A stretch of DNA of 64,000 nt from Rubrivirga sp046845755 (GTDB lineage Bacteria; Bacteroidota; Rhodothermia; Rhodothermales; Rubricoccaceae), in NCBI RefSeq assembly GCF_046845755.1, contig NZ_CP177357.1, positions 2,046,001 through 2,110,000 of the forward strand, given 5' to 3'. The position numbers and the translations under genes are program-made. Under the pieces are notes generated by a model. The model had not been told where the DNA came from, ran no database searches, and worked only from the letters and a program-made list of their open reading frames with translations. Position 1 is the stretch's first letter, and each line of letters starts with the position of its first letter. This document shows, one piece after another, positions 25,491 to 33,604 of this stretch.

Positions 25491-25823
25491 ATGTCCCGCC
25501 TGCCCCTCCTCTTCGCCATCGCCGCGCTCGCGCTTGCCGGGTGCGACGGGTCGGGCGGCTACGTGGGCACCTGGCGCGCGGCCGGGCCGGACTCGCTCGG
25601 CATGCGCTACCAGTTTTTCGCCGACGGCACGGCCCGCATCGTCGAGCGCGCGCCGGGCGCCGAGCCCGTCGTCTACGGGGCGACGTACGAGATCGTCGGC
25701 GACTCCATCCTGTGGCTCCGCGACGACACCCAGGACGGCCGCTTCCGCGTCGCGCTCGACGGCGACACGCTGCGGCTCGAGAACCCCGCCAGCGGCCAGC
25801 GCACGGTCTGGGTGAGGCTCTGA
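25491..25823 (+). CDS. Small lipoprotein of unknown function
   Basis: The 110-residue product carries a signal peptide and lipobox IAALALAGC (Cys at about 18). The mature part is about 90 residues of predicted beta strands (GTWRAAG, YQFFADGTARI, TYEIVGDSILWL, RFRVALDGDTLRLEN), a pattern common in small lipocalin-like or copper-resistance-like barrels. I recognise no specific family. The start is ATG at 25491. It is divergent from rhomboid and followed by the inverted copy of an interspersed repeat. Confidence 0.75.
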   Translation: MSRLPLLFAIAALALAGCDGSGGYVGTWRAAGPDSLGMRYQFFADGTARIVERAPGAEPVVYGATYEIVGDSILWLRDDTQDGRFRVALDGDTLRLENPASGQRTVWVRL

Positions 25824-25900
25824 GGGTTGGGACCGCGGACCGCGGACCGGGGCCATGCCGGCCCGGTGGCCGTCTTTCCGAGTTCCCCCCAATCCCCAAT

Positions 25901-25941
25901 CCCGCGAACCGGAGGTCGGCGCCAGCCAGCGGAGCGAGCCA
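25901..25941 (-). repeat. Interspersed repeat, inverted copy
   Basis: Inverted counterpart of 23981-24023, from CCCGCGAACCGGAGG to GCGAGCCA on the plus strand. It fills the gap between the convergent lipoprotein and engB genes. Confidence 0.75.
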
Positions 25942-25969
25942 GTCCCTAGTCCCGCGAGCGCCGGCGAGC

Positions 25970-26581
25970 CTACAGCACCGCGTCGATCCAGCCCCAGAGC
26001 TCGGCCAGGCCCTGCTTTTTCTCCGACGACGTCAGCACGATCGGCAGCTCCAGGCCGAACGGCGCGAGCTCGGCCTGGATGCCCGCGACGGCCTTTTTGC
26101 GGGCGTTCGCGCCCAGCTTGTCCGCCTTCGTCATGGCGATGAGGTGCGGGGCCGGGCTCTCCAGCATCACCGCCAGCAGCTCGGCGTCCATCTTCGTCAT
26201 CCCGTGGCGGCTGTCGATCAGTTGGACGACCGCGCGCAGCGTCCCCTCCTCGGCGCGCTGGGTGATGTACTGCCCGATAAACTGCTGCCACCGCGCCCGC
26301 TGCTTTTGCGACACCTTGGCGTAGCCGTAGCCCGGGAGGTCGACCAGGAACACGTCCGGGTGGCCCTGCGGGTTGGGGTTGACCGCGTAGAAGTTGAGCG
26401 CCTGCGTCTTGCCCGGCGTGCCCGACGTCTTCGCGAGCTGCTTGCGGCCGAGGAGCGCGTTCAGCAGCGAGCTCTTGCCCACGTTCGAGCGCCCCACGAA
26501 GGCGACCTCGGGCGCGATCGGGGGCGGCAGCGTCCGCCAGCTGGGGGCGGAAAGGACGAACTCGGCGTGCTTGACCTTCAT
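25970..26581 (-). CDS. engB: Ribosome biogenesis GTPase EngB/YsxC
   Basis: An essential TrmE-Era-family GTPase that assists assembly of the 50S subunit. The 203 residues match the family. G1 is VGRSNVGKSSLLNALLG near 29-45, G2/switch I is SGTPGKTQ near 53, G3 is VDLPGYGYAKV near 78, G4 is TKADKL near 146 and G5 is TSS near 182. The start is ATG at 26581 (MKVKHAEFVLSAP); nine further upstream codons in frame are less likely. A perfect inverted repeat sits just upstream, between engB and sucD. Confidence 0.96.
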   Translation of the reverse strand: MKVKHAEFVLSAPSWRTLPPPIAPEVAFVGRSNVGKSSLLNALLGRKQLAKTSGTPGKTQALNFYAVNPNPQGHPDVFLVDLPGYGYAKVSQKQRARWQQFIGQYITQRAEEGTLRAVVQLIDSRHGMTKMDAELLAVMLESPAPHLIAMTKADKLGANARKKAVAGIQAELAPFGLELPIVLTSSEKKQGLAELWGWIDAVL

Positions 26582-26598
26582 GGGCAAGGGGGATGTGG

Positions 26599-26646
26599 CA
26601 AGGGGCAAGAGGCGGGGGCTCCAAGCCCCTTGCCTCTTGCCCCTTG
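26599..26646. repeat. Perfect inverted repeat upstream of engB
   Basis: A 15-bp arm CAAGGGGCAAGAGGC (26599-26613) and its exact complement (26632-26646), with an inner stem GGGGCT/AGCCCC. The complete structure is a long hairpin of about 48 nt in a gap of only 83 bp between sucD and engB, so it probably lies in the transcript. Confidence 0.8.
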
Positions 26647-26664
26647 ACGCGTGCCCGGGAGCCG

Positions 26665-27546
26665 CTAGGCGACCGCGCTAAAGTGGTCGGCGACCGTCTG
26701 GCCCAGCTCGGCGAGGTTCTCAACGGCCGTGATGCCGGCGGCGCGCATGGCCTCGAGCTTGGCCTCGGCCGTGCCCTTGCCGCCGGAGACGATGGCGCCG
26801 GCGTGGCCCATGCGGCGGCCGGGAGGCGCCGTGCGGCCGGCGATAAACCCGAAGACCGGCTTCTGGACGTGCTGGCGGACGTACTCGGCGGCCTCCTCCT
26901 CGGCCGACCCGCCGATCTCGCCGATCATCACGATCGCCTCGGTCTCGGGGTCCTCGTTGAACAGCTTGATGGCGTCGGTGTGCGTGGTCCCGATGATGGG
27001 GTCGCCGCCGATGCCGATGGCCGTCGTCTGGCCGAGGCCGGCGCGCGTGAGCTGGTCGACGGCCTCGTAGGTCAGCGTGCCGGAGCGCGAGACGACGCCG
27101 ACGGCGCCGGGCTTGAAGATCATGGTCGGCATGATGCCCACCTTGACGTTCGCGCCCGGGGTCAGCAGACCGGGGCAGTTCGGGCCCACCAAGCGGACGC
27201 CGCGCGTGTCGACGAACGACTTGATGGGCAGCATGTCCTTGACCGGGATCCCCTCGGTGATGCAGACGACCGTCTGGACGCCGGCGTCGGCGGCCTCCAG
27301 GATGGCGTCGGCGGCGAAGGGCGGCGGGACGAAGATGACGGACACGTTCGCGCCCTCCTTCTCGACGGCCTCGGCGACCGAGTTGTAGACGGGCCGGTCG
27401 AGGTGGGACGAGCCGCCCTTGCCAGGCGTGACGCCGGCGACGACGTTCGTGCCGTACTCGATCATCTGCTCGGCGTGGAAGGAACCTTCCTTGCCAGTGA
27501 TGCCCTGGACGACGAGGCGGGTGTCGGAATCGATGAGGATGCTCAT
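26665..27546 (-). CDS. sucD: Succinyl-CoA synthetase alpha subunit
   Basis: The alpha subunit of the TCA-cycle ligase that interconverts succinyl-CoA and succinate with substrate-level phosphorylation. The 293 residues match the family. Seen: the CoA-binding QGITGKEGSFHAEQMIEYGT near 15-34, the second family signature GPNCPGLLTPG near 123, and the active-site His in GRRMGHAGAIVSGGKGTAE near 245-263. The start is ATG at 27546. The beta subunit gene sucC is not adjacent, which is unusual compared with the common sucCD operon. Confidence 0.97.
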   Translation of the reverse strand: MSILIDSDTRLVVQGITGKEGSFHAEQMIEYGTNVVAGVTPGKGGSSHLDRPVYNSVAEAVEKEGANVSVIFVPPPFAADAILEAADAGVQTVVCITEGIPVKDMLPIKSFVDTRGVRLVGPNCPGLLTPGANVKVGIMPTMIFKPGAVGVVSRSGTLTYEAVDQLTRAGLGQTTAIGIGGDPIIGTTHTDAIKLFNEDPETEAIVMIGEIGGSAEEEAAEYVRQHVQKPVFGFIAGRTAPPGRRMGHAGAIVSGGKGTAEAKLEAMRAAGITAVENLAELGQTVADHFSAVA

Positions 27547-27629
27547 GCGGAAAGGCGGGGGTCGGGGAGATGCGCGGGGCGCGGTCGGGGTCGAAGTGAA
27601 GGGCGGCGGGGTCGCGGGACCCCGGGCCT

Positions 27630-27911
27630 TTAAGCCTGCGTGTCGGGCGGCGGCTGGGGGGCCGGCGCGGGGGGCGGCGTGGCCTGCGTGGCGACCGGCT
27701 GCGAGGCTTGCGCCTGGGCCGGCGGCGCGGGCGGGATCTGCGTCCGCGGCGGCTCGACGGTCAGTTCGTGCTTGATGTCGTTGGTGGCGTCCTTGAACTC
27801 ACGGATGCCCTTGCCCAGGCCGCGCGCGATCTCGGGGATCCGCTTGGCGCCGAAGAGGAGGAGCACGACGAGAAGGATCGCGAGGATCTCAAACGGTCCG
27901 AGGCTGCCCAT
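27630..27911 (-). CDS. tatA: Sec-independent translocase TatA
   Basis: TatA forms the pore-like oligomer of the twin-arginine translocase. The 93-residue protein has the N-terminal hydrophobic helix (about 8-21), the FGAKRIPEIARGLGKGIREFK hinge and amphipathic helix (key residues Phe20, Gly21, Pro26), and a variable Pro/Ala/Gln-rich tail. TatB is less likely because the tail is short. The window encodes at least one Tat substrate (the DUF1501 protein). The start is ATG at 27911; a minus-strand TAGATT element lies 58 bp upstream. Confidence 0.94.
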   Translation of the reverse strand: MGSLGPFEILAILLVVLLLFGAKRIPEIARGLGKGIREFKDATNDIKHELTVEPPRTQIPPAPPAQAQASQPVATQATPPPAPAPQPPPDTQA

Positions 27912-27968
27912 GACGGTAGGATCTGTGGGAGGGGAGGCGCCACCTGCGGAAGGCCGGTGCGCACGAAG

Positions 27969-27974
27969 AATCTA
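27969..27974 (-). promoter_or_regulatory. Candidate -7 element for tatA
   Basis: TAGATT on the minus strand (AATCTA on plus), with the leader to tatA containing CGCCTCCCCTCCC. It has the same core as other elements here. Confidence 0.4.
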
Positions 27975-28070
27975 CGGGCCACCCCCGCCGAGGTGCCCCG
28001 CGCGCGCCGAGTTCGCCGGATCTCACGCCACACGCGGCCCGTGGCGCCCGGCGCCGGGGCGGGGGGCCCG

Positions 28071-28076
28071 TAGCTT
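28071..28076 (+). promoter_or_regulatory. Candidate -7 element for add
   Basis: TAGCTT, 21 bp before the adenosine deaminase ATG, is followed by ACGCCCCCCGCCCCTC and then ATG. If it is the -7 element, the leader would be only about 15 nt. Confidence 0.4.
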
Positions 28077-28097
28077 CACGGACGCCCCCCGCCCCTC

Positions 28098-29132
28098 ATG
28101 CTCGACCGCGACACCATCCACGCCTGGCCCAAGGCCGAACTCCACTGCCACCTCGACGGCTCGCTCCGCGTGTCGACCATGCTGACGCTCGCGCGCGAGC
28201 AGGGCAAGCTCGACGTGCTCCCCGCCGACACCGAGGAGGGCATGGCCGAGGAGCTCCAGAAGATCGACGGGTCGCCGACGCTCGAGGAGTACCTCCAGTG
28301 GTTCGGGTACTCGCTCCCGCTGATGCAGACGCGCGAGGCGCTCTACCGCATCGCGTACGAGCTGGCCGAGGACATGGCGGCCGACAACGTCCGCTACCTC
28401 GAGGTCCGCTACGGGCCGGTCCTCCACACCGACGAGGGGTTGACGATGTGGCAGGTCAACGACGCCGTGCTGGCGGGCCTCAAGGACGCCGAGCGTGACC
28501 ACGGCATCCGGAGCGGCGTCATCGTCTGCGGCCTGCGCGACCGGCGCGAGAGCGCGTCGCTGGCGCAGGCCGAGCTGGCCGCGAGCTACCGCGGGCGCGG
28601 CGTCATCGGGTTCGACCTCGCCGGCGGCGAGCGCGGCAACCCGGCCGACCTCCACGGCTCGGCGTTCTACCTCGCCCGCAAGGAGCTCCTCAACATCACC
28701 GTCCACGCGGGCGAGAGCTTCGGGCCGGCCTCGATCCGCCAGGCCCTCTTCAAGTGCGGCGCGCACCGGATCGGCCACGGCGTCACGCTCGGCCAGGACC
28801 CCGAGCTGCTCCGCTACGTCGTCGACCGCCAGATCCCACTCGAGGTCTGCCCCACGTCGAACGTCCAGACGCACGTGGTCGCCAGCTACGAGGCCCACCC
28901 CGTCGCCGAGTACTGCCGCGCCGGCGTGCCGGTGACCATCAACACCGACAACACGCTCTTTAGCCACACGACCACGACCGAGGAGTTGTGGCTGGCGCAC
29001 ACGCGCTGCGGGATCCCCGAGGACGCGCTCCGCCAGATCGTGCTCAACGGGTTCCGCCACGCCTTCCTCCCCCACCGCGAGAAGGCCGCCCTGCTCGCGG
29101 AGGTCACCCCCCTCGTCCTCGCCGATGCGTAG
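28098..29132 (+). CDS. add: Adenosine deaminase
   Basis: A zinc hydrolase that converts adenosine to inosine in purine salvage. The 344 residues match bacterial Add. Seen: the metal motif LHCHLDGSLR at about 15-24, the HAGE motif (VHAGESFGPASI) near 203, HRIGHGVTLG near 227 and INTDNTLFSHTT near 282, where Asp binds zinc. The start is ATG at 28098. Its 3' end overlaps the next lipoprotein gene by 8 bp, so it begins a three-gene unit with that gene and aroA. Confidence 0.95.
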   Translation: MLDRDTIHAWPKAELHCHLDGSLRVSTMLTLAREQGKLDVLPADTEEGMAEELQKIDGSPTLEEYLQWFGYSLPLMQTREALYRIAYELAEDMAADNVRYLEVRYGPVLHTDEGLTMWQVNDAVLAGLKDAERDHGIRSGVIVCGLRDRRESASLAQAELAASYRGRGVIGFDLAGGERGNPADLHGSAFYLARKELLNITVHAGESFGPASIRQALFKCGAHRIGHGVTLGQDPELLRYVVDRQIPLEVCPTSNVQTHVVASYEAHPVAEYCRAGVPVTINTDNTLFSHTTTTEELWLAHTRCGIPEDALRQIVLNGFRHAFLPHREKAALLAEVTPLVLADA

Positions 29133-29772
29133 CCTCCCCGCCCTCCTGCTGGCGCTGGTGCTCGGCGCCTGCGCCAGCCCCGAGACCACCCCGGCCGATG
29201 CCCGCCCCGAGGCGCCCGCCGAGGCCCCGCCGGGCGAACCCGTCGCCGCGCCCGATTTCGACACCGCCGCCTGGATCGCCGCCGTCGAGGCCGCGCCCGA
29301 CGACACGGCGCTCGTGTCGCTGTCCGAGACGCTGCTCGGGGCGCTCGACTGGCGGGCCGCCTGCGGCGAGGACGACCCGACCGTCCCGCGCCGTGGCATC
29401 GTCCAGATCCACCGGCTCGGCGCCGAGGCCATCGCCGAGGTGACGTGCCAGGCCTTCGCCTACCAGAGCGTCTTCGCCGTCGTCGACCTGAGCGGCGCGA
29501 CGCCCCGGCTCGTCCGCGCGCGGATCGTCGGCGAGGACGGGCGGCCGTCGGCCGACGTCACCGAGAGCTTCCTCGGGGTCTTGTCCCCGGGCGACGCGCC
29601 CCGCACGTTCGCCGTCTTGACCAAGAGCGCCGGCCACGGCGGCTGCGGCACCGACGTCCGCTACCGGCTCCGGCCCGACGGCTCGGCCGCCATCGCCACG
29701 ACGCGGGCGTACGCGGACTGCGACGACGCCCTCGCGCCCGAGGCGTGGCCGGTCACCTTCACGGCCGAATGA
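29125..29772 (+). CDS. Lipoprotein, weakly DUF1176-like
   Basis: The 215-residue lipoprotein has the lipobox LALVLGAC (Cys at about 14), then a low-complexity Pro/Ala/Glu linker. Four later cysteines (about positions 77, 112, 173 and 193) could form disulfides. The C-terminal pattern (LTKSAGHGGCGTDVRY..., then Cys and WPVTF) resembles DUF1176 proteins; this is a weak impression, not an assignment. The ATG at 29125 overlaps add by 8 bp and the stop overlaps the aroA ATG (ATGA). Confidence 0.75.
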   Translation: MRSLPALLLALVLGACASPETTPADARPEAPAEAPPGEPVAAPDFDTAAWIAAVEAAPDDTALVSLSETLLGALDWRAACGEDDPTVPRRGIVQIHRLGAEAIAEVTCQAFAYQSVFAVVDLSGATPRLVRARIVGEDGRPSADVTESFLGVLSPGDAPRTFAVLTKSAGHGGCGTDVRYRLRPDGSAAIATTRAYADCDDALAPEAWPVTFTAE

Positions 29773-31085
29773 TCGTCACCGTCCACCCCGCCGCCGCGCT
29801 CGCGGGCACGCCCCGGCTCCCCGCCGACAAGTCGATCGCGCACCGGACGGCCATGCTGGCGGCGATCGCCGACGGCGAGAGCGAGATCGTGGGCTTCTCC
29901 GACGCCGCCGACCCGGCCTCGACGGTCGCTTGCCTCCGGCAGCTTGGCGTCCGGTTCGAGACGCGCGACGACGTGCTCGGGCCCGACGGCACGCCGAGCC
30001 TGTTCGTGACCGGCCGGGGGCTGGCGGGGCTTCGCGAGGCCGACGGCCCGCTCGACTGCGGCAACTCGGGCACGACCATGCGCCTGCTGGCGGGCCTGCT
30101 GGCCGGCCTCCCCTTCCGCACGACGCTCGTCGGCGACGCCTCGCTGTCGGGCCGCCCGATGGAGCGGATCGCCCGGCCGCTCCGCGCGATGGGCGCGGAC
30201 GTGGCGCTGACCGACGGCCACGCGCCGATGACGGTCGGCGGCGGCGGCCTCACGGGAATCAGCTACCGACTGCCCGTCGCCTCGGCCCAGGTCAAGAGCG
30301 CCGTGCTGCTGGCGGGGCTGGGCGCGAGCGGCACGACGACCGTCGTTGAGCCCGTGCCGACGCGCGACCACACCGAGCGGATGCTGGCACTCGACGCGCT
30401 CGTGATCGGCGGCGAGCGGCACGTCTCCGTCGACGGCGGGACGGCCGTCCGCGCACGCCAGTTTATCGTGCCCCGCGACGTGTCGGCGGCGGCCTTTTTC
30501 CTGGTCGCCGGCAGCATCGTGGACCCAGCCACCATCCAACTGGGCGGCGTCGGCCTCAACCCCACGCGTAGCGGCGTCGTCGACGTGCTCCGGGCGATGG
30601 GCGCCGACATCCGGATCGCGAACGAGCGCGAGCGGGCGGGCGAGCCGATCGCCGACCTCCGCGTCGAGGCGGCGCCCCTCGCGAGCGTCGAGATCGGCGG
30701 CGACCTGGTCCCCAACCTGATCGACGAGATCCCCGTGCTGGCGGTCGCGGCGGCGTTTGCCGACGGGCGGACCGTCATCCGCGACGCGGCCGAGCTCCGT
30801 GTCAAGGAGACCGACCGGATCGAGGCGACGGCCGCGTTCCTGCGCGCGATGGGCGCCGCCATCGAGGAGACGCCTGACGGGCTCATCATCGAAGGTGGGA
30901 AGCCGCTGACGGGCGCCGACGTCGACGCGCGCGACGACCACCGGATCGCGATGGCGGCGGCGGTCGCCGCGCTCGGGGCCTCGGGCCCGACCCGGATCCA
31001 CGGCGCCGAGGCGGCGGCCGTCTCGTTCCCCGCGTTCTGGGAGGCGCTCGAGAGCGTCGCCGCCGGGTCCGTCGAGACGGCCTAG
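29769..31085 (+). CDS. aroA: 3-phosphoshikimate 1-carboxyvinyltransferase (EPSPS)
   Basis: The enzyme transfers enolpyruvyl from PEP to shikimate 3-phosphate on the path to chorismate. The 438 residues fit the family. Seen: PADKSIAHRTAMLAA near residues 17-31, GNSGTTMRLLAGLLAG near 98 (PEP-binding loop), SLSGRPMERIARPL near 130, and RVKETDRIEATAAFLRAMG near 345, which contains the catalytic and PEP-binding residues. The ATG at 29769 overlaps the upstream stop. Its TAG stop shares CTAG (31082-31085) with the convergent exonuclease gene. Confidence 0.96.
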   Translation: MIVTVHPAAALAGTPRLPADKSIAHRTAMLAAIADGESEIVGFSDAADPASTVACLRQLGVRFETRDDVLGPDGTPSLFVTGRGLAGLREADGPLDCGNSGTTMRLLAGLLAGLPFRTTLVGDASLSGRPMERIARPLRAMGADVALTDGHAPMTVGGGGLTGISYRLPVASAQVKSAVLLAGLGASGTTTVVEPVPTRDHTERMLALDALVIGGERHVSVDGGTAVRARQFIVPRDVSAAAFFLVAGSIVDPATIQLGGVGLNPTRSGVVDVLRAMGADIRIANERERAGEPIADLRVEAAPLASVEIGGDLVPNLIDEIPVLAVAAAFADGRTVIRDAAELRVKETDRIEATAAFLRAMGAAIEETPDGLIIEGGKPLTGADVDARDDHRIAMAAAVAALGASGPTRIHGAEAAAVSFPAFWEALESVAAGSVETA

Positions 31086-32812
31086 CCCTCCGTCTCCTCG
31101 ACGACGGGCTCCGAGGTCGGAGACGCCGCGCGGGCCGACGCCAGCACCGCGGCCACCAGATCATCCGTGTCCGTGTCCTCGTCCCAGCGGACCGTCCGGG
31201 CGGCGTCGCCGTTGAGACGCATCCAGCTCGCCAGCATCCGCATCTCGTCGACGTCGGGGCGGCGGTGGACGTCGGGGGCGGGAAGATCGGGGTCGAACGC
31301 CTCCGCCAGCGCCGCGCGCAGGTCGGCGACCTCGTCGGGCCCCGGATCAGCCGGCAGGTCGACCGTCGCCGCCAGCCGGCCGTGGCGGATCAGGAACAGC
31401 TGGGCGCCGCCGGGCAGGCCGTCGTAGCCCGGCGCGAGCGGCTCGACAAGGACGGCGTGGTGCTCGTGGACGGCCGACGCGACGGTCTTCTGGCGGCCGA
31501 GTGTGCGCTGGAGCCGGCGGAGCTGGTCGCGGTACCACCCGGCGGCCTCGTACTCGCGCGACGCCGCCGCCTCGCGCATCGCCTCCTCGACCAGGTCGAT
31601 CGCCTCGGTGTCCTGGCCGGTCAGGAAGGCGCGGACGCGCTGGACCTCGAGGTCGTACTGGTCGGCGCCGTCGCCGCCGACGCAGGGCGCGCCGCAGCGG
31701 CCCATCTCGTGGTACAGGCAGGGGCGGCCGAGCGCGAACACGTTGTCGTCGCACTCGCGGAGCAGGAACAGCCGCCCGATCAGCTCGACGAGCTCCTCGG
31801 CCTGGCCGCGCCGCCCGAGCGGGCCGTAGTACTCGGCGCCGTCGTGCGCGATGCGCGGGGTCCACGAGATGGTCGGCGTCCGGTGCCGCGTGTCGAGCCG
31901 GATAAAGGGGTAGTCGCGGTAGCGGCGCTGGGCCCGGTTGTAGACCGGGAGGTAGTTCTTGATGAGCTTCGACTCCTCCAGGAGCGCCGACAGCTCGGTC
32001 CCCGTCTCGCGCCAGGTCACCTCGCGCACGTCGCGGATGAGCTTGCGCGTTTTGGGGTCGTGGTTCTCGACGCCGGTGAAGTAGCTCCGGACGCGGTTGC
32101 GCAGGCTCTTGGCCTTGCCGACGTAGATAACCGACCCGCGCGAGTCGCGCATAAAGTAGACGCCGGGCCGGTCGGGCAGGAGCGGCAAAGTCTGCTCGCG
32201 GATCTTCTTGAGGTGCGCCGGCTCGCGGCGCGTGTCCTTGTAGCGGCGGCGCTGGAAGCCGAGGACGCCCTCGACGGTCGTGACGTTGAACTCGATGCGG
32301 AGCCGCTCGAGCAAGATCACCAGCAGCTCGGCCGTCGCGACGGCGTCGCCGAGCGCGCGGTGCCGGCCGTTGACTTTGATCCCGAAGTGCTGCGTGAGCT
32401 TGCTCAACCCTTTCGAGGGGAGCGACGACAACAAGCGCCGCGCCAGCCGCAGCGTGTCCAGGCTCTGGTTCTGCAACGGAGGCAGGCCACTCTCCGCCAG
32501 CGCCACATCCAAAAAACGGGCGTCGAACGGCAGGTTGTGGGCCACGAGCACCGAGTCGCCCAGGAAGTCGACGAACTGGGGCATCACCTCGGCCGCGTCG
32601 GGCTGGCCGTAGACCATCGCCGTCGAGATGCCGGTCAGCCGCGTGATCCGCTGGGGGACGTGGCGCCCGGGGTCGATGAGCTGCTGGAACGTGTCGACGA
32701 TCTCGCCGCCAACGAGCCGCGCCGCGCCGATCTCGATGATGCGGTCGTCGCCCGCCCGCGACCCGGTGGTCTCGGTGTCTACGATGACGAAAGGCGTGGT
32801 GTCGACGTCCAT
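31082..32812 (-). CDS. DnaQ-like exonuclease fused to UvrC-like GIY-YIG module
   Basis: The 576-residue fusion starts with a DEDDh exonuclease (about 1-175): VIVDTETTG, AHNLPFDARFL and HRALGDA supply the acidic residues and the general-base His. A UvrC-like region follows: GIY-YIG nuclease at about 215-300 (GVYFMRDSRGSVIYVGKAKS), then ECDDN...PCLYHEMGRCGAPC at about 355-378, whose four Cys match the UvrC iron-sulfur ligand pattern, and a UVR-like helix near 415-440. The UvrC C-terminal RNase H half is absent. Similar DEDD-GIY-YIG fusions are known in actinobacteria; a repair role is inferred. The start is ATG at 32812. Confidence 0.93.
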   Translation of the reverse strand: MDVDTTPFVIVDTETTGSRAGDDRIIEIGAARLVGGEIVDTFQQLIDPGRHVPQRITRLTGISTAMVYGQPDAAEVMPQFVDFLGDSVLVAHNLPFDARFLDVALAESGLPPLQNQSLDTLRLARRLLSSLPSKGLSKLTQHFGIKVNGRHRALGDAVATAELLVILLERLRIEFNVTTVEGVLGFQRRRYKDTRREPAHLKKIREQTLPLLPDRPGVYFMRDSRGSVIYVGKAKSLRNRVRSYFTGVENHDPKTRKLIRDVREVTWRETGTELSALLEESKLIKNYLPVYNRAQRRYRDYPFIRLDTRHRTPTISWTPRIAHDGAEYYGPLGRRGQAEELVELIGRLFLLRECDDNVFALGRPCLYHEMGRCGAPCVGGDGADQYDLEVQRVRAFLTGQDTEAIDLVEEAMREAAASREYEAAGWYRDQLRRLQRTLGRQKTVASAVHEHHAVLVEPLAPGYDGLPGGAQLFLIRHGRLAATVDLPADPGPDEVADLRAALAEAFDPDLPAPDVHRRPDVDEMRMLASWMRLNGDAARTVRWDEDTDTDDLVAAVLASARAASPTSEPVVEETEG

Positions 32813-32903
32813 GGGGGCGGGAAGATCGCGCCAGTCTCGCGTGCCCGGCTGACGCCCGGCGTGTCACACGGTACGCACACGGTCCGGTGAAGCCTGCGCG
32901 CGC

Positions 32904-32910
32904 TACGTTC
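32904..32910 (+). promoter_or_regulatory. Candidate -7 element very close to a start
   Basis: TACGTTC ends 4 bp before the ATG at 32915. If functional, transcription would begin at about the start codon and the mRNA would be leaderless. This is pattern-based only. Confidence 0.25.
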
Positions 32911-32914
32911 GGCC

Positions 32915-33604
32915 ATGCCGCTCTCCCCCACCCTGTCGTTCGGAATGGTGGCCCTGGCGCTCGCGATGGCGGGCGTGTTCGTGTTTGCCGCGTGGTGCCC
33001 CGAGGGCACGCCTCGGGAGCGGACGCGGTGGGCGCTCGTCGCGCTGGCGGTGGCGGCGGTGTACCTCGGCGGCTCGGCCGCGCTCGCCGCCAGCGGCGCC
33101 CTGTCCGACGTGGACGCCCGTCCGCCAGCGGCGGGGCTGATGCTGATCGGGCTGAGCGTGGGCATGGCCGCGCTCGCGTTTTCCGGACTCGGCGACCGGC
33201 TGCTGGCGTGGCCGCTCGCGTGGCTGGTCGGCGCGCAGGCGTTCCGGATCGTTGTGGAGCTGTGGCTGTCGGCCGCCTACGCCGAGGGCGCCGTCCCGGC
33301 CGAGGTCACGTGACACGGGCACAACTATGACGTGGTGACGGGCCTGCTGGCGGTGCCTCTCGGCGTCTGGCTGTGGCGCGGGTCGCCGCCCCGGTGGGTC
33401 GTATGGGTGTGGAACGCGCTCGGGCTGGCGTTGCTGGCGGTCGTCGTGGTCACGGCCGCCCTGTCCGTCTTCGGCGTCATCGAGACCGAACCGCGCCTGC
33501 GGCTCCCGACGGCGTTCCCCGGCGTCTGGCTCCCGGCGTGGCTGGTGATGCTGGCGTTCCTGGGGCACCTGCTGGTAGCCCGGGCGCTGCGCCAGCGGGC
33601 TTAG
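32915..33604 (+). pseudogene. Membrane protein gene interrupted by in-frame TGA
   Basis: Two open segments (32915-33313 and 33314-33604) lie in the same frame and are separated only by the TGA at 33311-33313. Read through, they give about 229 residues with roughly seven hydrophobic segments. The junction reads EVT, stop, HGHNYDVVTGLL; related membrane proteins have Thr, an aromatic residue, then a G-x-N-[FY]-D segment here, so TGG (Trp) changed to TGA is the simplest explanation. The second part still has an intact frame whose stop shares TTAG with alkaline phosphatase. Alternatives are sequencing error, readthrough, or two separate small proteins (GTG at 33332). Confidence 0.7.

Noticed and set aside
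23793..26723. A 976-residue minus-strand frame
   Set aside because: Spans terminators, repeats and four genes; low-complexity translation.
33311..33313. TGA as selenocysteine
   Set aside because: No SECIS-like hairpin is evident right after the codon, and the aligned position appears to be aromatic, not Cys.
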